A stretch of DNA of 64,000 nt from Branchiostoma belcheri (lineage: Eukaryota > Chordata > Leptocardii > Amphioxiformes > Branchiostomatidae), in the NCBI RefSeq assembly GCF_001625305.1, contig NW_017804587.1:189727-253726 (forward strand), in the 5' to 3' direction. The notes under the pieces are model-generated. The model was not told the origin of the DNA and did not search any database. It saw only the letters and a program-made list of their open reading frames with translations. Position 1 is the stretch's first letter; each line of letters opens with the position of its first letter. Made by a program: the position numbers and the translations under genes. This document shows, in pieces, positions 1-10,691 of this stretch.

Positions 1-479
1 ACAGAGGATGACGCTTGCTTGTTGATTATGTCATTGAGGTAAAATGTTTCAAAGGTATTTGTAGCATAGTTGTTCTGGAATGAATTCTTCGAAAAGTATT
101 AACTACTGGTATACCAGAGAGTTCTGGAATATCAGTGCAGTTTATTCATCTCATTTATATGATGCCATTGTTGAACTGTTCTGGAATATATGCAGTTTTC
201 TGCAATACATCACAATGGGACAAGCTTTCTTGTGAATGCATCCCAAATGGTTACAACCTTAAACTTTTAAAGTCTCACTCACTCACTGTCCGGTTTATCG
301 TCTACGGCAAACAAACATCTGTCTCTACAGCTTCTAATCTTAATGTTACCCAAAACACTAAATGGTTCAAATGAGCCTTGTTTCGAGGTGAAAATTGAAG
401 TAAATTAAAAAACGTTATCGTATGTTGCGTCTTTGCCCTCCTGTAATTGTGTGTCTGTCTTCCTACCTGTGCTCAACAG
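1..479 (+). other. Intron of the plus-strand gene (3' part) before exon 480-575
   Basis: No coding exon is visible here. The stretch ends in a pyrimidine-rich tract and the acceptor caacag at 474-479, so it is read as the 3' part of an intron whose donor lies to the left of the window. The open frames inside it are short and have no recognisable content. Confidence 0.6.
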
Positions 480-575
480 AGAGGCCAGGGTGCCCCGGGG
501 AGAGAGCCTGTGTTCTCAGAAGAGGAGAAGAAACAGATGATGCTGCACGCCTACAGGAAGCAGGAGGAGATGAAG
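480..575 (+). CDS. Penultimate coding exon of an unidentified plus-strand gene
   Basis: This is a 96-bp exon of 32 whole codons (phase 0 at both ends). It is bounded by a pyrimidine-rich tract with acceptor AG at 478-479 and by a strong donor, GTAAGA, at 576. The peptide runs from RGQGAPGREPVF into SEEEKKQMMLHAYRKQEEMK, which is strongly charged and predicted helical or coiled-coil. It is clearly GC-richer than its flanks. It joins in frame to the exon at 1028-1138 across a 452-bp intron. I do not recognise the family: no catalytic motif, signal peptide or membrane segment is visible, and the N-terminal part lies outside the window. It could be the tail of a small membrane or mitochondrial protein, but that is a guess. 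Confidence 0.75.
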
Positions 576-1027
576 GTAAGACTTCTCAAACTTCTCAGGA
601 ATCTTCAGCCTTTTTTCTATTTACACAGTGTGAAAAAAAAAAATCCTGGCCACTGGCCTCTCACACATACATGTCATGTACATCCAGACTTCGGTAAGGT
701 GACACTGACAGCAAGTAAATTTCTTGGTTGGCTGTCCTCTGCAAATTTGAGGAGTGAAAAAAAAGATGGGCAAAAAAGAAAACTAAATTTGCAAAACAGA
801 TGCCATGAACATTGTAACAGAAAATTGTCGTACAGTACATAAAATTTACTTGCTGTGGCCTGAGGACCTGTAAGATCTGGGGCTTTCTGGCTTGCAACAT
901 GGTACCAGTAGTTTACCCCACTATCTGTGGATTTGAATGTACATGCCTTACATGTCTGTTTTGTCGTGTCTGGATTAAATAAGTCTTCAGACCTACTAAG
1001 TTTGCGATTGTCTCCGTTGGTGTGTAG

Positions 1028-1138
1028 AAACTTGCGGAAGACAGCGAAGATGCCTACATGAATTCGGAATGGGCAGACTCCGGAAAACTGAAACAGGACC
1101 TCCATGGAATTAGGAATGTCAGCTGGAGGCCGCGATAG
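1028..1138 (+). CDS. Terminal coding exon of the same plus-strand gene, with stop
   Basis: Acceptor tgtgtag (1021-1027) opens a 111-bp exon of 36 codons plus TAG (1136-1138). The frame continues exactly from the exon ending at 575. The peptide starts KLAEDSEDAYMNSEWADSGK and ends HGIRNVSWRPR. The Glu/Asp/Lys-rich helix of the previous exon continues and then gives way to a short, apparently conserved-looking basic end with Trp-Arg-Pro-Arg. Together the two exons give a 68-residue C-terminus. The exon-intron boundaries, the matching phase and the codon-like composition support a real gene, but the product is unknown to me. It converges on the EVA1C-like gene on the other strand. Confidence 0.75.
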   Translation, partial: KLAEDSEDAYMNSEWADSGKLKQDLHGIRNVSWRPR

Positions 1139-1401
1139 TCGGACCGCAGGGTCGTAGATAGGATTTCAGTGTTCTAATGGAAAACTAGTAACTTAGCTAT
1201 CCTTGGTCAGTATTATAAAAATGTGCCTTAATTTCTAATAGCTAATATCATGATGGCTTTTGGTGTTGAGGTTTGAAGTTCAAGGAGTGGTAGCTAAACT
1301 TTACTACCTTGTCCACCCTGGGTCTTAAAAGGTATGTATTGGCAGTTAATAAGCCACAGTAAACCTATTCATATTGGATACAGTGATAGGAACAATAACA
1401 T

Positions 1402-1407
1402 AATAAA
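1402..1407 (+). terminator. Candidate poly(A) signal of the plus-strand gene
   Basis: The first AATAAA after the stop at 1138 lies 264 bp downstream. A second AATAAA is at 1563-1568. Either could end the transcript. In AT-rich DNA such hexamers are common, so this is only positional support. Confidence 0.35.
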
Positions 1408-1851
1408 AGCCTTTGTCATATGTATTTGCTACTCTTTTGAAAGGTTGTGTATAAACTCAGAGGAGACAAGATGGTTGGACAGATTTAAAACCCCTGAAGT
1501 GTTACAGTAAATTTATCTCTTGAAAGACTAGCCCTGTGACTATGTAAACTAAAGTAAATAGAAATAAATATGGCTTGAATGGATCTTACATGTTAGACTT
1601 ATATCAGTTTCTCTTGTACATCAAATAACAGCACAAAACCCACTCCAAAAGTTTGTAGAAATTTTATTAGAAAATAGTTGTACATTTATGACAACAAAAA
1701 AATGGCAAATATCAACTTTATTCCTATACTATTATAAAGCAATAAACTATGATAGATATTTTACTAAACAAGAAATGCAGTAGCCAGTTCAATGTAAACA
1801 TCATGCAAGTTACCAGTTTTGTTGGAAGCCAGACCAGAGGTAGGTGTATGG

Positions 1852-1951
1852 TAGCCTGGCTACCATCCTGGTTGGGTCTATATCTGCTCTTATACTACTT
1901 ATAGTCAATATTGGAGCACATGTAAACCTAACAAGGATAGTAGCCAGGCTA
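1852..1951. mobile_element. Fold-back repeat with TAGCCTGG termini, copy 1
   Basis: The left end, tagcctggctaccatcctgg, is repeated inverted at the right end (...aaggatagtagccaggcta). The imperfect arms are about 28 bp and the total length is 100 bp. It belongs to the same fold-back family as 22949-23051, 35298-35387, 55868-56029 and 57132-57204. It has no coding capacity. Confidence 0.7.
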
Positions 1952-2893
1952 TGAGTATGCCGTGGGTTCATTTTCTTAAAAAAAAAAAGCATTGACAATG
2001 CTATACCGATAGTACATTTACTGTAGTTGTTGTTGGCGAATGAATAGCTCTTGATAATGTAGTTTCCAAGTTGTGTTGTTTTGGTCTCTGATGTTTTATT
2101 GACAAAATTATGCTAGGAAAATTTTAACTGAAAACTGTGTGTAATACTGGTTCAGCAGCTGTATCATGGCAAGTGCAGTACTGTTGAGCTGTACCAGGGG
2201 GCAGTAACAGATCAGAAACAAGAATTTATCAGTTTTGTTGCTACTCAAGGATGAACTATAGCTCCATGGTAGGACAGAAATAAATTTTATACGGACAAGT
2301 TGACAACTTTTGTCAATAATATAAAAGAAGGATGAAATGATGAGGTATAGTCTAGTACTGTAGTCTTGAGGCAGTTGTTGAGTCTGTTGTGCAAAGGAGA
2401 ATGTTGGGTATATATTATAACTGGTACTGCTTTACGGCTAACTACATGTAGTGGCTACAGTGTATGTATCTGGCTTCCAACCTCTTTATGACAAATGGTA
2501 GTGTACAGTACAAGAAATTAATTGATGCACAAAGTTAAAAATTTTACGCTGAATGTCAGAGAGGGGGCTGTGTCAAAAACTGGCTATGTTTTCAGCTGGA
2601 AGAGAAACTCTACGTGTACATACACCACTCAACTTATTGTGGACGTGTTAGCAATGGCTAATAAAGTGGGAAGAAAAAAGGTACAGCACTGTCTATCATC
2701 ACAATGTCATTGTTCATGGTCCCTTCTCTCATATACTCCTACATTAAGTGACGTAAAGTTGCTTCCAATCTAACAAATGTAGAGCATTTCTTGTAAAGCA
2801 AATGGAGACAAATTGCTACATGTACATCTTTCTTATGTCATCAAAAGCTACAGTTGACACCAACGATTGCCAGTAACTTACACATGTTTTACT

Positions 2894-2940
2894 GATATCA
2901 AGGAGGTTTCAATAGCTTACTGAAGCCTCCTTGCTGATAT
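2894..2940. repeat. Short hairpin, possible fold-back remnant
   Basis: Sequence around atatcaaggagg is mirrored by cctccttgctgatat about 20 bp later, making an imperfect stem of about 18 bp. There is no downstream T-run and no gene ending here, so it is not read as a terminator. Confidence 0.45.
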
Positions 2941-4670
2941 GAAGTACAACTTTTTGACATGTTCTTTCCCTGTATCCACTGTGGCATAGAGTCATCACAA
3001 CATCAAATCTGTTAACACTAAAAACTTTTCACTAACATGTTAGAAAATCTACAAATAGTACAGACAGGAGCAGACATTATAAAACTTTGCTTTCCTTGGG
3101 TGAATAAAAAACTCTTGCAGTAACATCATACATAATATACTTTCACTTTACAACATTCATAGGTATCATTTTTATCTTTTCACTATAATTTTTGTCACAA
3201 GGACTGCAAGAACTTGAGTCTTTTATACAACATCGTATTAATGTTACAATAATAATAAGTACATGCCCCACAGTTTATGGTGGTCTGTAGAACATGTATG
3301 TTAATTTACATACACTGGGAACCTTCCCCGTAAGTCAAATAAATACAAGAAAATAGATCACTTGTCATGGAAGACCAATTTACACTTTTGTCATGATTTT
3401 CAAAGATTTCTTCTACCATACCTGGAAGTTTGGGTATACTTTGGGTAAACTTTCTCGTCTGAAGTTATTCCAAATACATGTATTTGTAGAGAATTCAAAT
3501 CACCATTTCAAGCCAATTGGGGTTGTGCTTATGGTTCATGGAGTAGAAAAAAAAGCATTGTAGCAGAAGGCTGAATTGTATGAATGAGTCAATAACATTT
3601 TTCGAACTATACTTTTTGTGGCCTTCTTTGTTTTGACAATTGTGTTCAGTTTATAGTTGTGTTTGTTGTTTTGGCCAGACGAATGGACGATAATATACTC
3701 TACAAACATTAGGAACACTGCACAGATACAGCACATGTACATCACAGATATGTATTGGCACAGAGTAGGGCATCAGCCTACCAGGTTCAGCAGTTCTGCA
3801 AGCGTTGTTGACAGGTGTCCATCAGAATGTCATAGATATCACTTTGGTATCATGTATGCTTGAAAAGGATGCAGCATACTGTACAAACAAAATTTAAACT
3901 GGTACTACAAGTAATACGGTAGCCAGAAATTGACCCATCTTTCTAGGCCAGATTAATTTTAATTTCAAACTTTACTTTTAATTCTTCGGTAAGTTTGCTT
4001 TAAAACATGATCTTCTGACGTAACTGTCAACCACACCGACAAACTGCCCAGTCAAGAGGTTATCACAGAGCTTAGTCTTGTCTTTGGTCACAACTCTGCA
4101 TTTTGCAATAAGTCATATAATAATACAGTTTTCTATCTTGTCCAGTCTTTGTTATGTAGTTCCTCAGTTGTTTTGGCTGCCATGTTTCTGTGTGACTAGT
4201 CATGTAGGCTGCTGCTGTCCCCAAGACACACACAATGAACAAGTTGACGAAACACACCAACAGTGTTGGGAACTTGGTCGGATGCCTGTTTGTGTTGACT
4301 CCGTCTGTAACGTCTGCATCTCTTGGCCCTGCAGTTCTCTTGGCATTCACTAGATGGAGCTGTAGAAACATCTTCTTTTATTTGCAACAGCAACTTGCTT
4401 TTTTGACGGTTGCAACATACTTGACTGCAATATGGCACAATTGAACATAATTTTCTTTTTTCTCCTAATTTTCTCACTTTGTCATTTGCCTGGGGACTTT
4501 GTCGGTTTTTCCTGGACACTGGCACCAACCATCCAGTCAGTTTATGGCATATAACAGGCCATGAGACAACCCAGAACTTGGCTTTGGGTCCTTGTAACAT
4601 GCTCAGGTCATCTGTAAGAACATTTAATTCTGATGTGCATTTCACAATAAATATGGTACACATTTGGGCA

Positions 4671-4676
4671 TTTATT
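4671..4676 (-). terminator. Candidate poly(A) signal of the EVA1C-like gene
   Basis: TTTATT on the plus strand reads AATAAA on the minus strand, 277 bp after the stop codon (4955-4953). It is the first such hexamer I noticed downstream, and would give a short 3' UTR. The support is positional only. Confidence 0.35.
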
Positions 4677-4952
4677 TACATTGCACTATAAACACATTGA
4701 ATGATGCACCACATCTACCCTACCCACCCCTCCAGAGGTGTGGAAAGGTCCATGGCGGCATGTCATGCAGTCTGCTCTGGCCTGTTCCATTGCCAGAATA
4801 GGGGCGTTTTGTCAACTCACAGTTGTAGGTCACGGCGTTCAGCATTTTGCACCAATGATTGTTTGTTACCCTTGCTATATAACAAAGACTGCAAGATCCG
4901 TTGACATCAAGCTAAGAAACGCGAGCGTACACGTAGAGCCGTCGGCGCGACG

Positions 4953-5296
4953 TTACGGGTAGTACCGGTTTAAACTCCGCGTTCCTGGTGGCTCGTCCAA
5001 CTCGTGGTGCATGCCCGGATGCGAGTGGTTGAGCGTGTGATTGTGTCTCGTGTAATCGCGCCCGTTCCACCGCACGACCTCGATGGCCTCCGGTCTCCTC
5101 TCAGTTCTGTGGTCGTGCTCGAGCTCCGGCTCCTCGGAATTCTCCTCCTCCTGTGAGCTGAACTCCTGCGAGGACTCCTTCTGGGCCCGGTCCTGGCCGC
5201 TGAAGCACGTCAGCTTGAAGATGAGGCCGAACAGAAGCAGGAGGATCCCCGAGCAGATCCCCAGGATGAAGTACAGCAGGGCCTTCTCAGGGTTGT
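4953..5296 (-). CDS. EVA1C: EVA1C-like receptor: terminal exon, transmembrane helix and cytoplasmic tail
   Basis: This is the last coding exon of an EVA1/FAM176-family protein. The acceptor reads ccgtccgcag just upstream. The first two bases complete an Asp codon split from the exon at 6961-7155, then 113 codons run to TAA. The peptide begins DNPEKALLYF and continues as a 24-residue hydrophobic helix ending at FKLTC. That pattern aligns with the vertebrate EVA1C segment around YIRAHPERAALLF through RESC, including the Cys just inside the membrane. The tail of about 80 residues is Ser/Glu-rich (SSQEEENSEEPELE), then His-rich, ending NRYYP; human EVA1C also has an acidic tail. By family knowledge, EVA-1/EVA1C is a cell-surface Slit/heparin-binding co-receptor in axon guidance. 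The tail itself is poorly conserved, so the family call rests on the membrane region and the preceding exon. Confidence 0.88.
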
Positions 5297-5334
5297 CTGC
5301 GGACGGGAGGGGGGCAAACTTGTCAATGGGTTTG

Positions 5335-6565
5335 CAGGGCTCCAAATTAACTTTTTGACCTAGGAGCACTGTGCTCCTAACCATAAAAAGTTAGGAGCAC
5401 AGGCTAAAATCTAGGCGCACCAACAAAAAATATTGTATTGCAAAGGTGTTAATATATTAAAAACTAAGCTAGATCATATTTCCTTTAAAAAAAAAATTCT
5501 ATCAGCATCCTTAATTTTGAAAAAATTGGGCATAGGTTCCCCGGATGACCCCTAACCGGGGGCCAACGGTGCTTCCACAAGTTCAACAAGTGAAAAATAC
5601 ATGATACAAAATGTACATGTATTTACTACCTGGAACTTGGAGCAATTATTCCCAAAGGTGTACCTGACATTGATATATTAAAACCTAAACCAAATCCTAT
5701 TTCCCAAACAAATCACATATTGACACAGCTGAACAAATAAAAATGTGATCATGTCTATAAACTCCACTCAAAAATCTCATCTGATTCTCCCAATGTATTA
5801 GGGACTTCACAATCACAGCATCCAACCGCACTAACACAAGAAACCAATAAATTCGGAAAATTTCTCAGTAATGTTTGAAAATTAACCTTATAAAAATATA
5901 AGTGAATTTTTATTTCAGTTGTAGCCGAGAAAAAAATTTTTTCATGCGTTTAAAGTTTCGTTTTAGCACCTTGTAATATGTACTTAGTACATGTATCTTG
6001 TACATATGGATGCTATCTTGACCTTTGACCACTGTTATTGTGAAACGCCGTCGGCCATTTTGTCAGTCTCGCCGTAGATTTTCGAGCCGTTTTTCGAGCA
6101 AATTTCAACGGTTTTAAACATTTTACGGCCTCAAAAAGTCATATAACGAGGAAAGCAAGTTGTAGTTGTTATTTTCATGCGTAACATTTCTTCTGGGGAT
6201 GGATTATTTTTCCGCCGAGCTGCCGAAAACTAGCGTCATGCCGCGACCATGCGGTCGGGTGCGGGCGGCCGGCGGGAGTATCGGTGAGCTTTCACGATGT
6301 AAACAAAGACATTCGGAGTTGTTCACATGAAAATTTTGCTGTGAAACGCCAGTGGGGTGTCAGATTTTCTACCAATGACAACGTTTTCTTTGCGGCGTCA
6401 TGGCGAGATCGACAATTCATCGTCAATTCACAAGATTGTGCCGACAATGGAATGAATAGGCTAAAATTTTTATTGGCGCACCGTGCGACCGTGATTTCAA
6501 ATGTAGTCGCACCGTCAAAATTTTGGGCGCATATGCGACCAAATCAGTCGCAGTCACGAGCCCTG
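5335..6565. mobile_element. Non-autonomous hAT-like DNA transposon in the last EVA1C intron
   Basis: The ends read CAGGGCTC (5335) and GAGCCCTG (to 6565), a short terminal inverted repeat typical of hAT elements. The flanking 8-mers tgggtttg (5327-5334) and ccggtttg (6566-6573) match at six of eight bases, as expected for an aged 8-bp hAT target duplication. The two subterminal regions are related but diverged (gcgcacc, aaaattttagcct and similar motifs on both sides). Inside the left end there is a small palindrome (ggagcactgtgctcc). No transposase frame is seen in its 1231 bp. It lies wholly inside the intron 5297-6960. Confidence 0.75.
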
Positions 6566-6960
6566 CCGGTTTGTTTAAACAAAAGAACAAGAAATGCTGG
6601 TAGTCATACCTTTAACAATGGAACAAGAAATAGTTGTGCCTTTAACAAAAGAGCAAGAATAGGGACACAGGAGGTCTGATAAATCTCTCATTATGTCATG
6701 CATGGTATGTCTGAAAAGTGATTTCTACACTTAGTTCATTAGTCCATTGTAGTTTAGAGCGCTGCCGGCGGTTTGGAGTTGGAGCTAGTCTTCAATGCAA
6801 GAACAAGAAATAGTCATGCCTTCAAGTACTATGTATGTATGGCAGCAGTAACTCCAAAGATATGCTATAGAATCAGTAGAACAGCTTTCCAATGACTGCA
6901 TGGCAGCAACACAGAAGAGGGACTCAACAGAGTTACAAAGTTAATGCGACCTGCCCTCAC

Positions 6961-7155
6961 CCCTGATGTAGCCATATGTAGCTAGGATGTCACTGAAGAC
7001 CCTGAGTTTGGCGGGCTGCCCATCCCCAACCCCACCTGGGGCTGTGGCGGGGATGTAGGGGGACAGTGTTACTGTGGCTTCCTCCATGATCCCCCCATAG
7101 GGAACCTCCACAATCACCGGGTTGTCCTTTAAAACCTCCCGCACTTGTGGATTTT
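6961..7155 (-). CDS. EVA1C: EVA1C-like receptor: exon for the juxtamembrane extracellular linker
   Basis: This 195-bp exon has acceptor cttttttcag and donor G|GTGAGG. It starts with two bases that complete a Glu codon and ends with the first base of an Asp codon. The peptide contains VIVEVPYGGIMEEATVTL, a Pro/Gly-rich stretch, and then KLRVFSDILATYGYIR. The last segment aligns with human EVA1C ILVSNSLAAFAYIR, which sits directly before the membrane helix. That match, plus the shared splice phase, ties the three exons together. No lectin cysteines lie here, as expected for the linker. The intron to the last exon is 1664 bp and contains a hAT-like insertion. Confidence 0.88.
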
Positions 7156-7322
7156 CTGAAAAAAGAGTTGCAATATTTCGATTAGAACATACAGTACTTT
7201 GACTGCTTAAGTAAATGTTTCAAAAGACTTCTTCAGAAACATACTGTAAGTATAGATATATACAGAGTACAAGACTTTTTTTGCCATAATTAGGATTGTG
7301 TTCTCGCCTCTAAAGTGCCACC

Positions 7323-7385
7323 TACACGCTGTTGTGTTACGCTGAAGGGTGGTTATACTGGCTATACCAATACAGATACAGAACT
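7323..7385 (+). repeat. Single unit of the 50-bp dispersed minisatellite family
   Basis: The sequence gtgttacgctgaagggtggt followed by tatactggctataccaatacagatacag matches the units of the arrays at 18512-18775 and 19928-20290. It lies inside the 286-bp EVA1C intron 7156-7441. Confidence 0.75.
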
Positions 7386-7441
7386 CCAATATCTGGTGAC
7401 TTTTATTGGTTTTAAAACTCTTCCACCTCTAACTGACATAC

Positions 7442-7636
7442 CGGATTGTTTCCCGTCCTGTTCCCTTCCTGGCACCACCACGGCCCCCTCCTCTCCGATC
7501 AGGTCGTACTTCTTGGTGGCAGGACTCGGGATGTAGCTGGACTGGCCGGGCGGGAAGCCGCTGTCACCCACGAAACTGTGGTCACCCGACAGAGGGAACG
7601 TCAGCCAGCTTATGTCCACCAGAACTTGTCTCGGAA
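7442..7636 (-). CDS. EVA1C: EVA1C-like receptor: exon following the second lectin domain
   Basis: This 195-bp exon is preceded by a very T-rich tract and the acceptor tttgtgcag, and ends at a strong donor, GTATGT. The split first codon followed by PRQVLVDI aligns with human CVPKNILTAID, the point where the second SUEL (rhamnose/galactose-binding lectin) domain ends. The rest (SGDHSFVGDSGFPPGQSS, then an acidic/basic stretch to GREQDGKQ) is a poorly conserved linker. Length, split-codon phase and open frame agree with the next exon. The upstream exons encoding the two SUEL domains and the signal peptide were not found in the window. The three exons together give the last 244 residues. Confidence 0.82.
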
Positions 7637-7682
7637 CTGCACAAAAAAAACAAAAAACAATTATACTAGAGTTATCAACTAA

Positions 7683-7960
7683 TACAATAGCTCAATTGGT
7701 AGAGTACTCGCTTTGTAACCGGGAGGTCGTGAGTTCAAACCCCGGCCGGGTCATACCAAAGACTTTAAAAATGGTGCACACTTCTTTCTCTGCCTAGCAC
7801 TCAGCACATATGAGAAAGAGTGTGGGAAGGTCAAACACACAGCACTACCAGTGGACTAGCCCCCTGCTGTAGTGCCCTGCACAACTGTGTGTCGCCCAAG
7901 GGCTACGGAAATAGACATGGGCACCAAACCCTATGCTCTGCATAGAGCACAGGAGACCTA
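7683..7960 (+). mobile_element. tRNA-derived SINE (family 1), copy with tRNA-like head
   Basis: The head carries an A box (atagctcaattgg) and a B box (gagttcaaacc), with a TTTGTAA anticodon-like loop suggesting a tRNA-Thr(UGU) ancestor. The stems pair poorly, so it is not a working tRNA. The tRNA-unrelated body starts near 7757 (ccaaagactttaaaaatgg) and ends gcatagagcacaggagacct. The body matches 43702-43964 closely but lacks that copy's internal GC-rich segment. SINEs of this kind are copied by a partner LINE; no LINE is seen here. Confidence 0.8.
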
Positions 7961-10046
7961 CCAAGGATTGAGGTGTTCAAAAACTTCTATTTTCCTAGAA
8001 GTATACCCATTGAAGAGTGCACCTCTTCAGCCACATGCCCACTCCTAGAGTTGGCACCCTTTCTCAAAATATCTAATTGTTTGAAAGATAAAAACTCTGC
8101 ATGGGATGGGGCGTGTGGCTCCCCCCAGCTGAAGGGAGTATCGTGTTGTGCCAGGGTCTGGCATCCAGGGTAGAACAGTTGGCTGGCACACGATCACATG
8201 CCACAGTTCTGTCAATACTACTTAGGAACAATGTGTACAACGTCCTTTATCCAATTAGCAAGGTTACCTTTGCCAAACTGACTTGGCAGTGAGCTGAGAA
8301 TCAGCTACATGTTTCGCCAGCCCTTTTAGTAAGTTTGGCCCACTGTCAAAGGCTACATTCCGACTTGGTGTAAAAGTAACACAAGATAAATGGGTTCAAA
8401 GAGCCTCCAAACAATTTTCGTACTGACAAAATATGATACTGCTGAGCTATACAGACTGCCTGCAGTTGCCGGTTTCAGGCCTCTCACAGTAGCTTTGCTG
8501 ACATATTTCCACAAATGGGTGCTGACTTTTTTATCAGCAGATAAACATAGAAATGTTAGGTTTCAGATGGCCTAAAACAGATCTAATTCTAGGAAACAAA
8601 GAGTACAGCATAAGGACAGCAGATCAAATGACAGTTCTGTTGATAACGCTTCTGACAATATCACCTCTCATATTATTGACGTTACCATGACCTGTTATGC
8701 CACAGCTTGTGGTACCCAATTTGTACTTGACGAACTTTTGGGTTAATGGATCATTAAACTCTTTATGGTACAGATACTCAGTATGCAACATACACAGTGT
8801 ACATTTGTACAATGTAGATACTTAAGCATGAAGGAAAACCATATTTCTCCACAGGCAATTAGCAACTGACAGTTACCACCACGCTCCATTTCCAACACTC
8901 TAAAGTCGTATCATTTATCAAGTAGAGTTGAACTTGGTAAACAGGATCAAATGATTCCTTATCGTCAGTAACAGCTGATACTATAAAGCTTAATAATCAC
9001 AGCAAACACAAGCTACACAGACTGGCTATTATCAAACAAAACCTGCTGTTTGGTATAAGATGGATTAATGAGTTATTAAGTACCTAGCAGTGGTAAATCA
9101 CTGGGTGTTGGACTTAATGTACACATAGCAAGAAACAAGTTTCATGTACAATGTATATGCTGCTACTTTTCTAATTTCAGTAATACATCAAAGTAAAAAG
9201 GTGTTGGACACCTAAGTGTAGTATCAGAAACTTTTAAGAAGTTCTAGATGTCGATTTTTCCCAATTTTTTTTTTAAAGGCCAAAGCTTACCCACCAAAAA
9301 AAAAAAAGGAAACAACTGTACAGAATAATAATCTAGTCTTAACTTGCAAACTTCACATGTAAAGACTTACAAACACTGGCAAAAACAACCTACAACCTAT
9401 ACAACTCATCACTCCCAGTTCCGAATTGGTGAAACCTGAAAACTTCTCCAAATATGATTGCAAAGTATGACTACAATACTTGTCGTCTTTAACAAGTTCC
9501 CAAAACCTCAGCTGGCAGATTAGAAAGCACATTTCATACTTACAAGTCATTAGAAAACTTCTCTTCATATAAAACACCTGACAAGGAAAAACCCACCCAA
9601 TCTATCAGGCAGTTCTGTGTTAACAAGTTCACAAGGGAACAATTAAGAACACCTCCATGCCCTGAACACAACTTAAGCAGCACATGCCAATTAGAGTGCC
9701 CAGTTCTTGTTAGACAGTGCTGTGCATCTCTAAGTAACACATCTGACAACAAACAGCACATCTAATCTATTAGCATTACTGCAAGCAACATACTTTGCTA
9801 ACAACTTCAGTAATGAGGTAGCCAAGTACCTGAGAGCAGGTGAATCGGCTCTCTGCCATGTTTAACCAATAACCTCCTTGGTTTAACTAGCACTTCTCTC
9901 CTGGTGAAGTTTGCTGGTACAGAGAGGCCTTTGTATTCCCTCTGGTTCAATTATGATGGGGCACCTGTCAAGATTAGCTTGGGGGTGGAGAGAGGGGGTT
10001 GAGGTATTGGGTTGACTGGCATGTACTCTATATACCTACAACTGTT

Positions 10047-10221
10047 TAGCCTCTACCAGGCTTCAGAAGCAGATAGAAAGAGTAGCCGATAGACAGATAA
10101 CATGCCAGGGGAGTTAGTCTGCAAATGTACTCCTTAAGTGGACCAACTTCCCTGGCATGTCATCTGTCTATTTGGCCAACCTCTACTCTTCCCAGCTGCC
10201 TCTGAAGCCTGGTAGAGGCTA
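10047..10221. mobile_element. Fold-back element, 175 bp, with ~70-bp arms
   Basis: The left arm begins tagcctctaccaggcttcag and continues through acatgccaggg. The right arm is its near reverse complement, ending ctgaagcctggtagaggcta. Only a few tens of bases separate the arms. The outer TAGCCT resembles the TAGCCTGG fold-back family, but the rest differs. There is no coding capacity. Confidence 0.75.
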
Positions 10222-10491
10222 TTCTTTACGCCAGTCTGATCAAGGTCCCTATAGAAGTTCCCTTAGTATAACAGTATTGCCAACCCTACCCAGTACTGTT
10301 AACCCAGGCCTAGGGGGTTTGCAGTGATTGGTGCCTCCCCATCTGCCCTGATAAGTTCTGTTCCTACAACATCACCAAACCCCAAACAGACCCTAAATAC
10401 TGCCACTGTTATGGCAACAGGTAGGCGGGAAGCTGCTGTCATACCTCAGCCATGCTCAATGCTAGGGTCTGGTGTGGGACTGTTTACAACT

Positions 10492-10691
10492 CTCCAAGCA
10501 GAGGTTTAGGCTTTGGCTTTTTTTGGGCGTGTTTCTGGGCATTTTTATCAGGGTTTTTATTTTGTACTCAGTCTGGTACCTTTTTTTTAAGCCAGCCAAA
10601 CGGGTGGCAAAAGGTTACTGCCTGGCAAATGCATACTGCCCTGCCAATTTGATACTCACTGTCTTGCAGCCACCAAAACATCTGCTTGGAG
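10492..10691. mobile_element. Short non-autonomous element with CTCCAAGCAGA inverted ends, copy 1
   Basis: The left end ctccaagcagaggtttagg pairs with the right end ...accaaaacatctgcttggag, giving a terminal inverted repeat of about 19 bp. The internal block ctgccaatttgatactcactg is shared with copies at 12584-12760, 18168-18335 and 25420-25466. I could not define a convincing target duplication. Confidence 0.65.

Larger units (their letters stand above)
1139..4670. other. Convergent intergenic region with the 3' UTRs of both flanking genes
   Basis: The stretch lies between the stop of the plus-strand gene and the likely poly(A) signal of the minus-strand EVA1C-like gene. It is AT-rich and no exon with defensible splice sites or homology is seen. 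It holds a fold-back repeat (1852-1951), a small hairpin (2894-2940) and, at 4072-4663 on the minus strand, two overlapping open frames, one with a hydrophobic segment (see findings). Confidence 0.5.

Noticed and set aside
7683-7757. tRNA-Thr gene
   Set aside because: Boxes A and B are present, but the anticodon and T stems mispair, and the sequence runs directly into a SINE body that has another copy at 43.7 kb.
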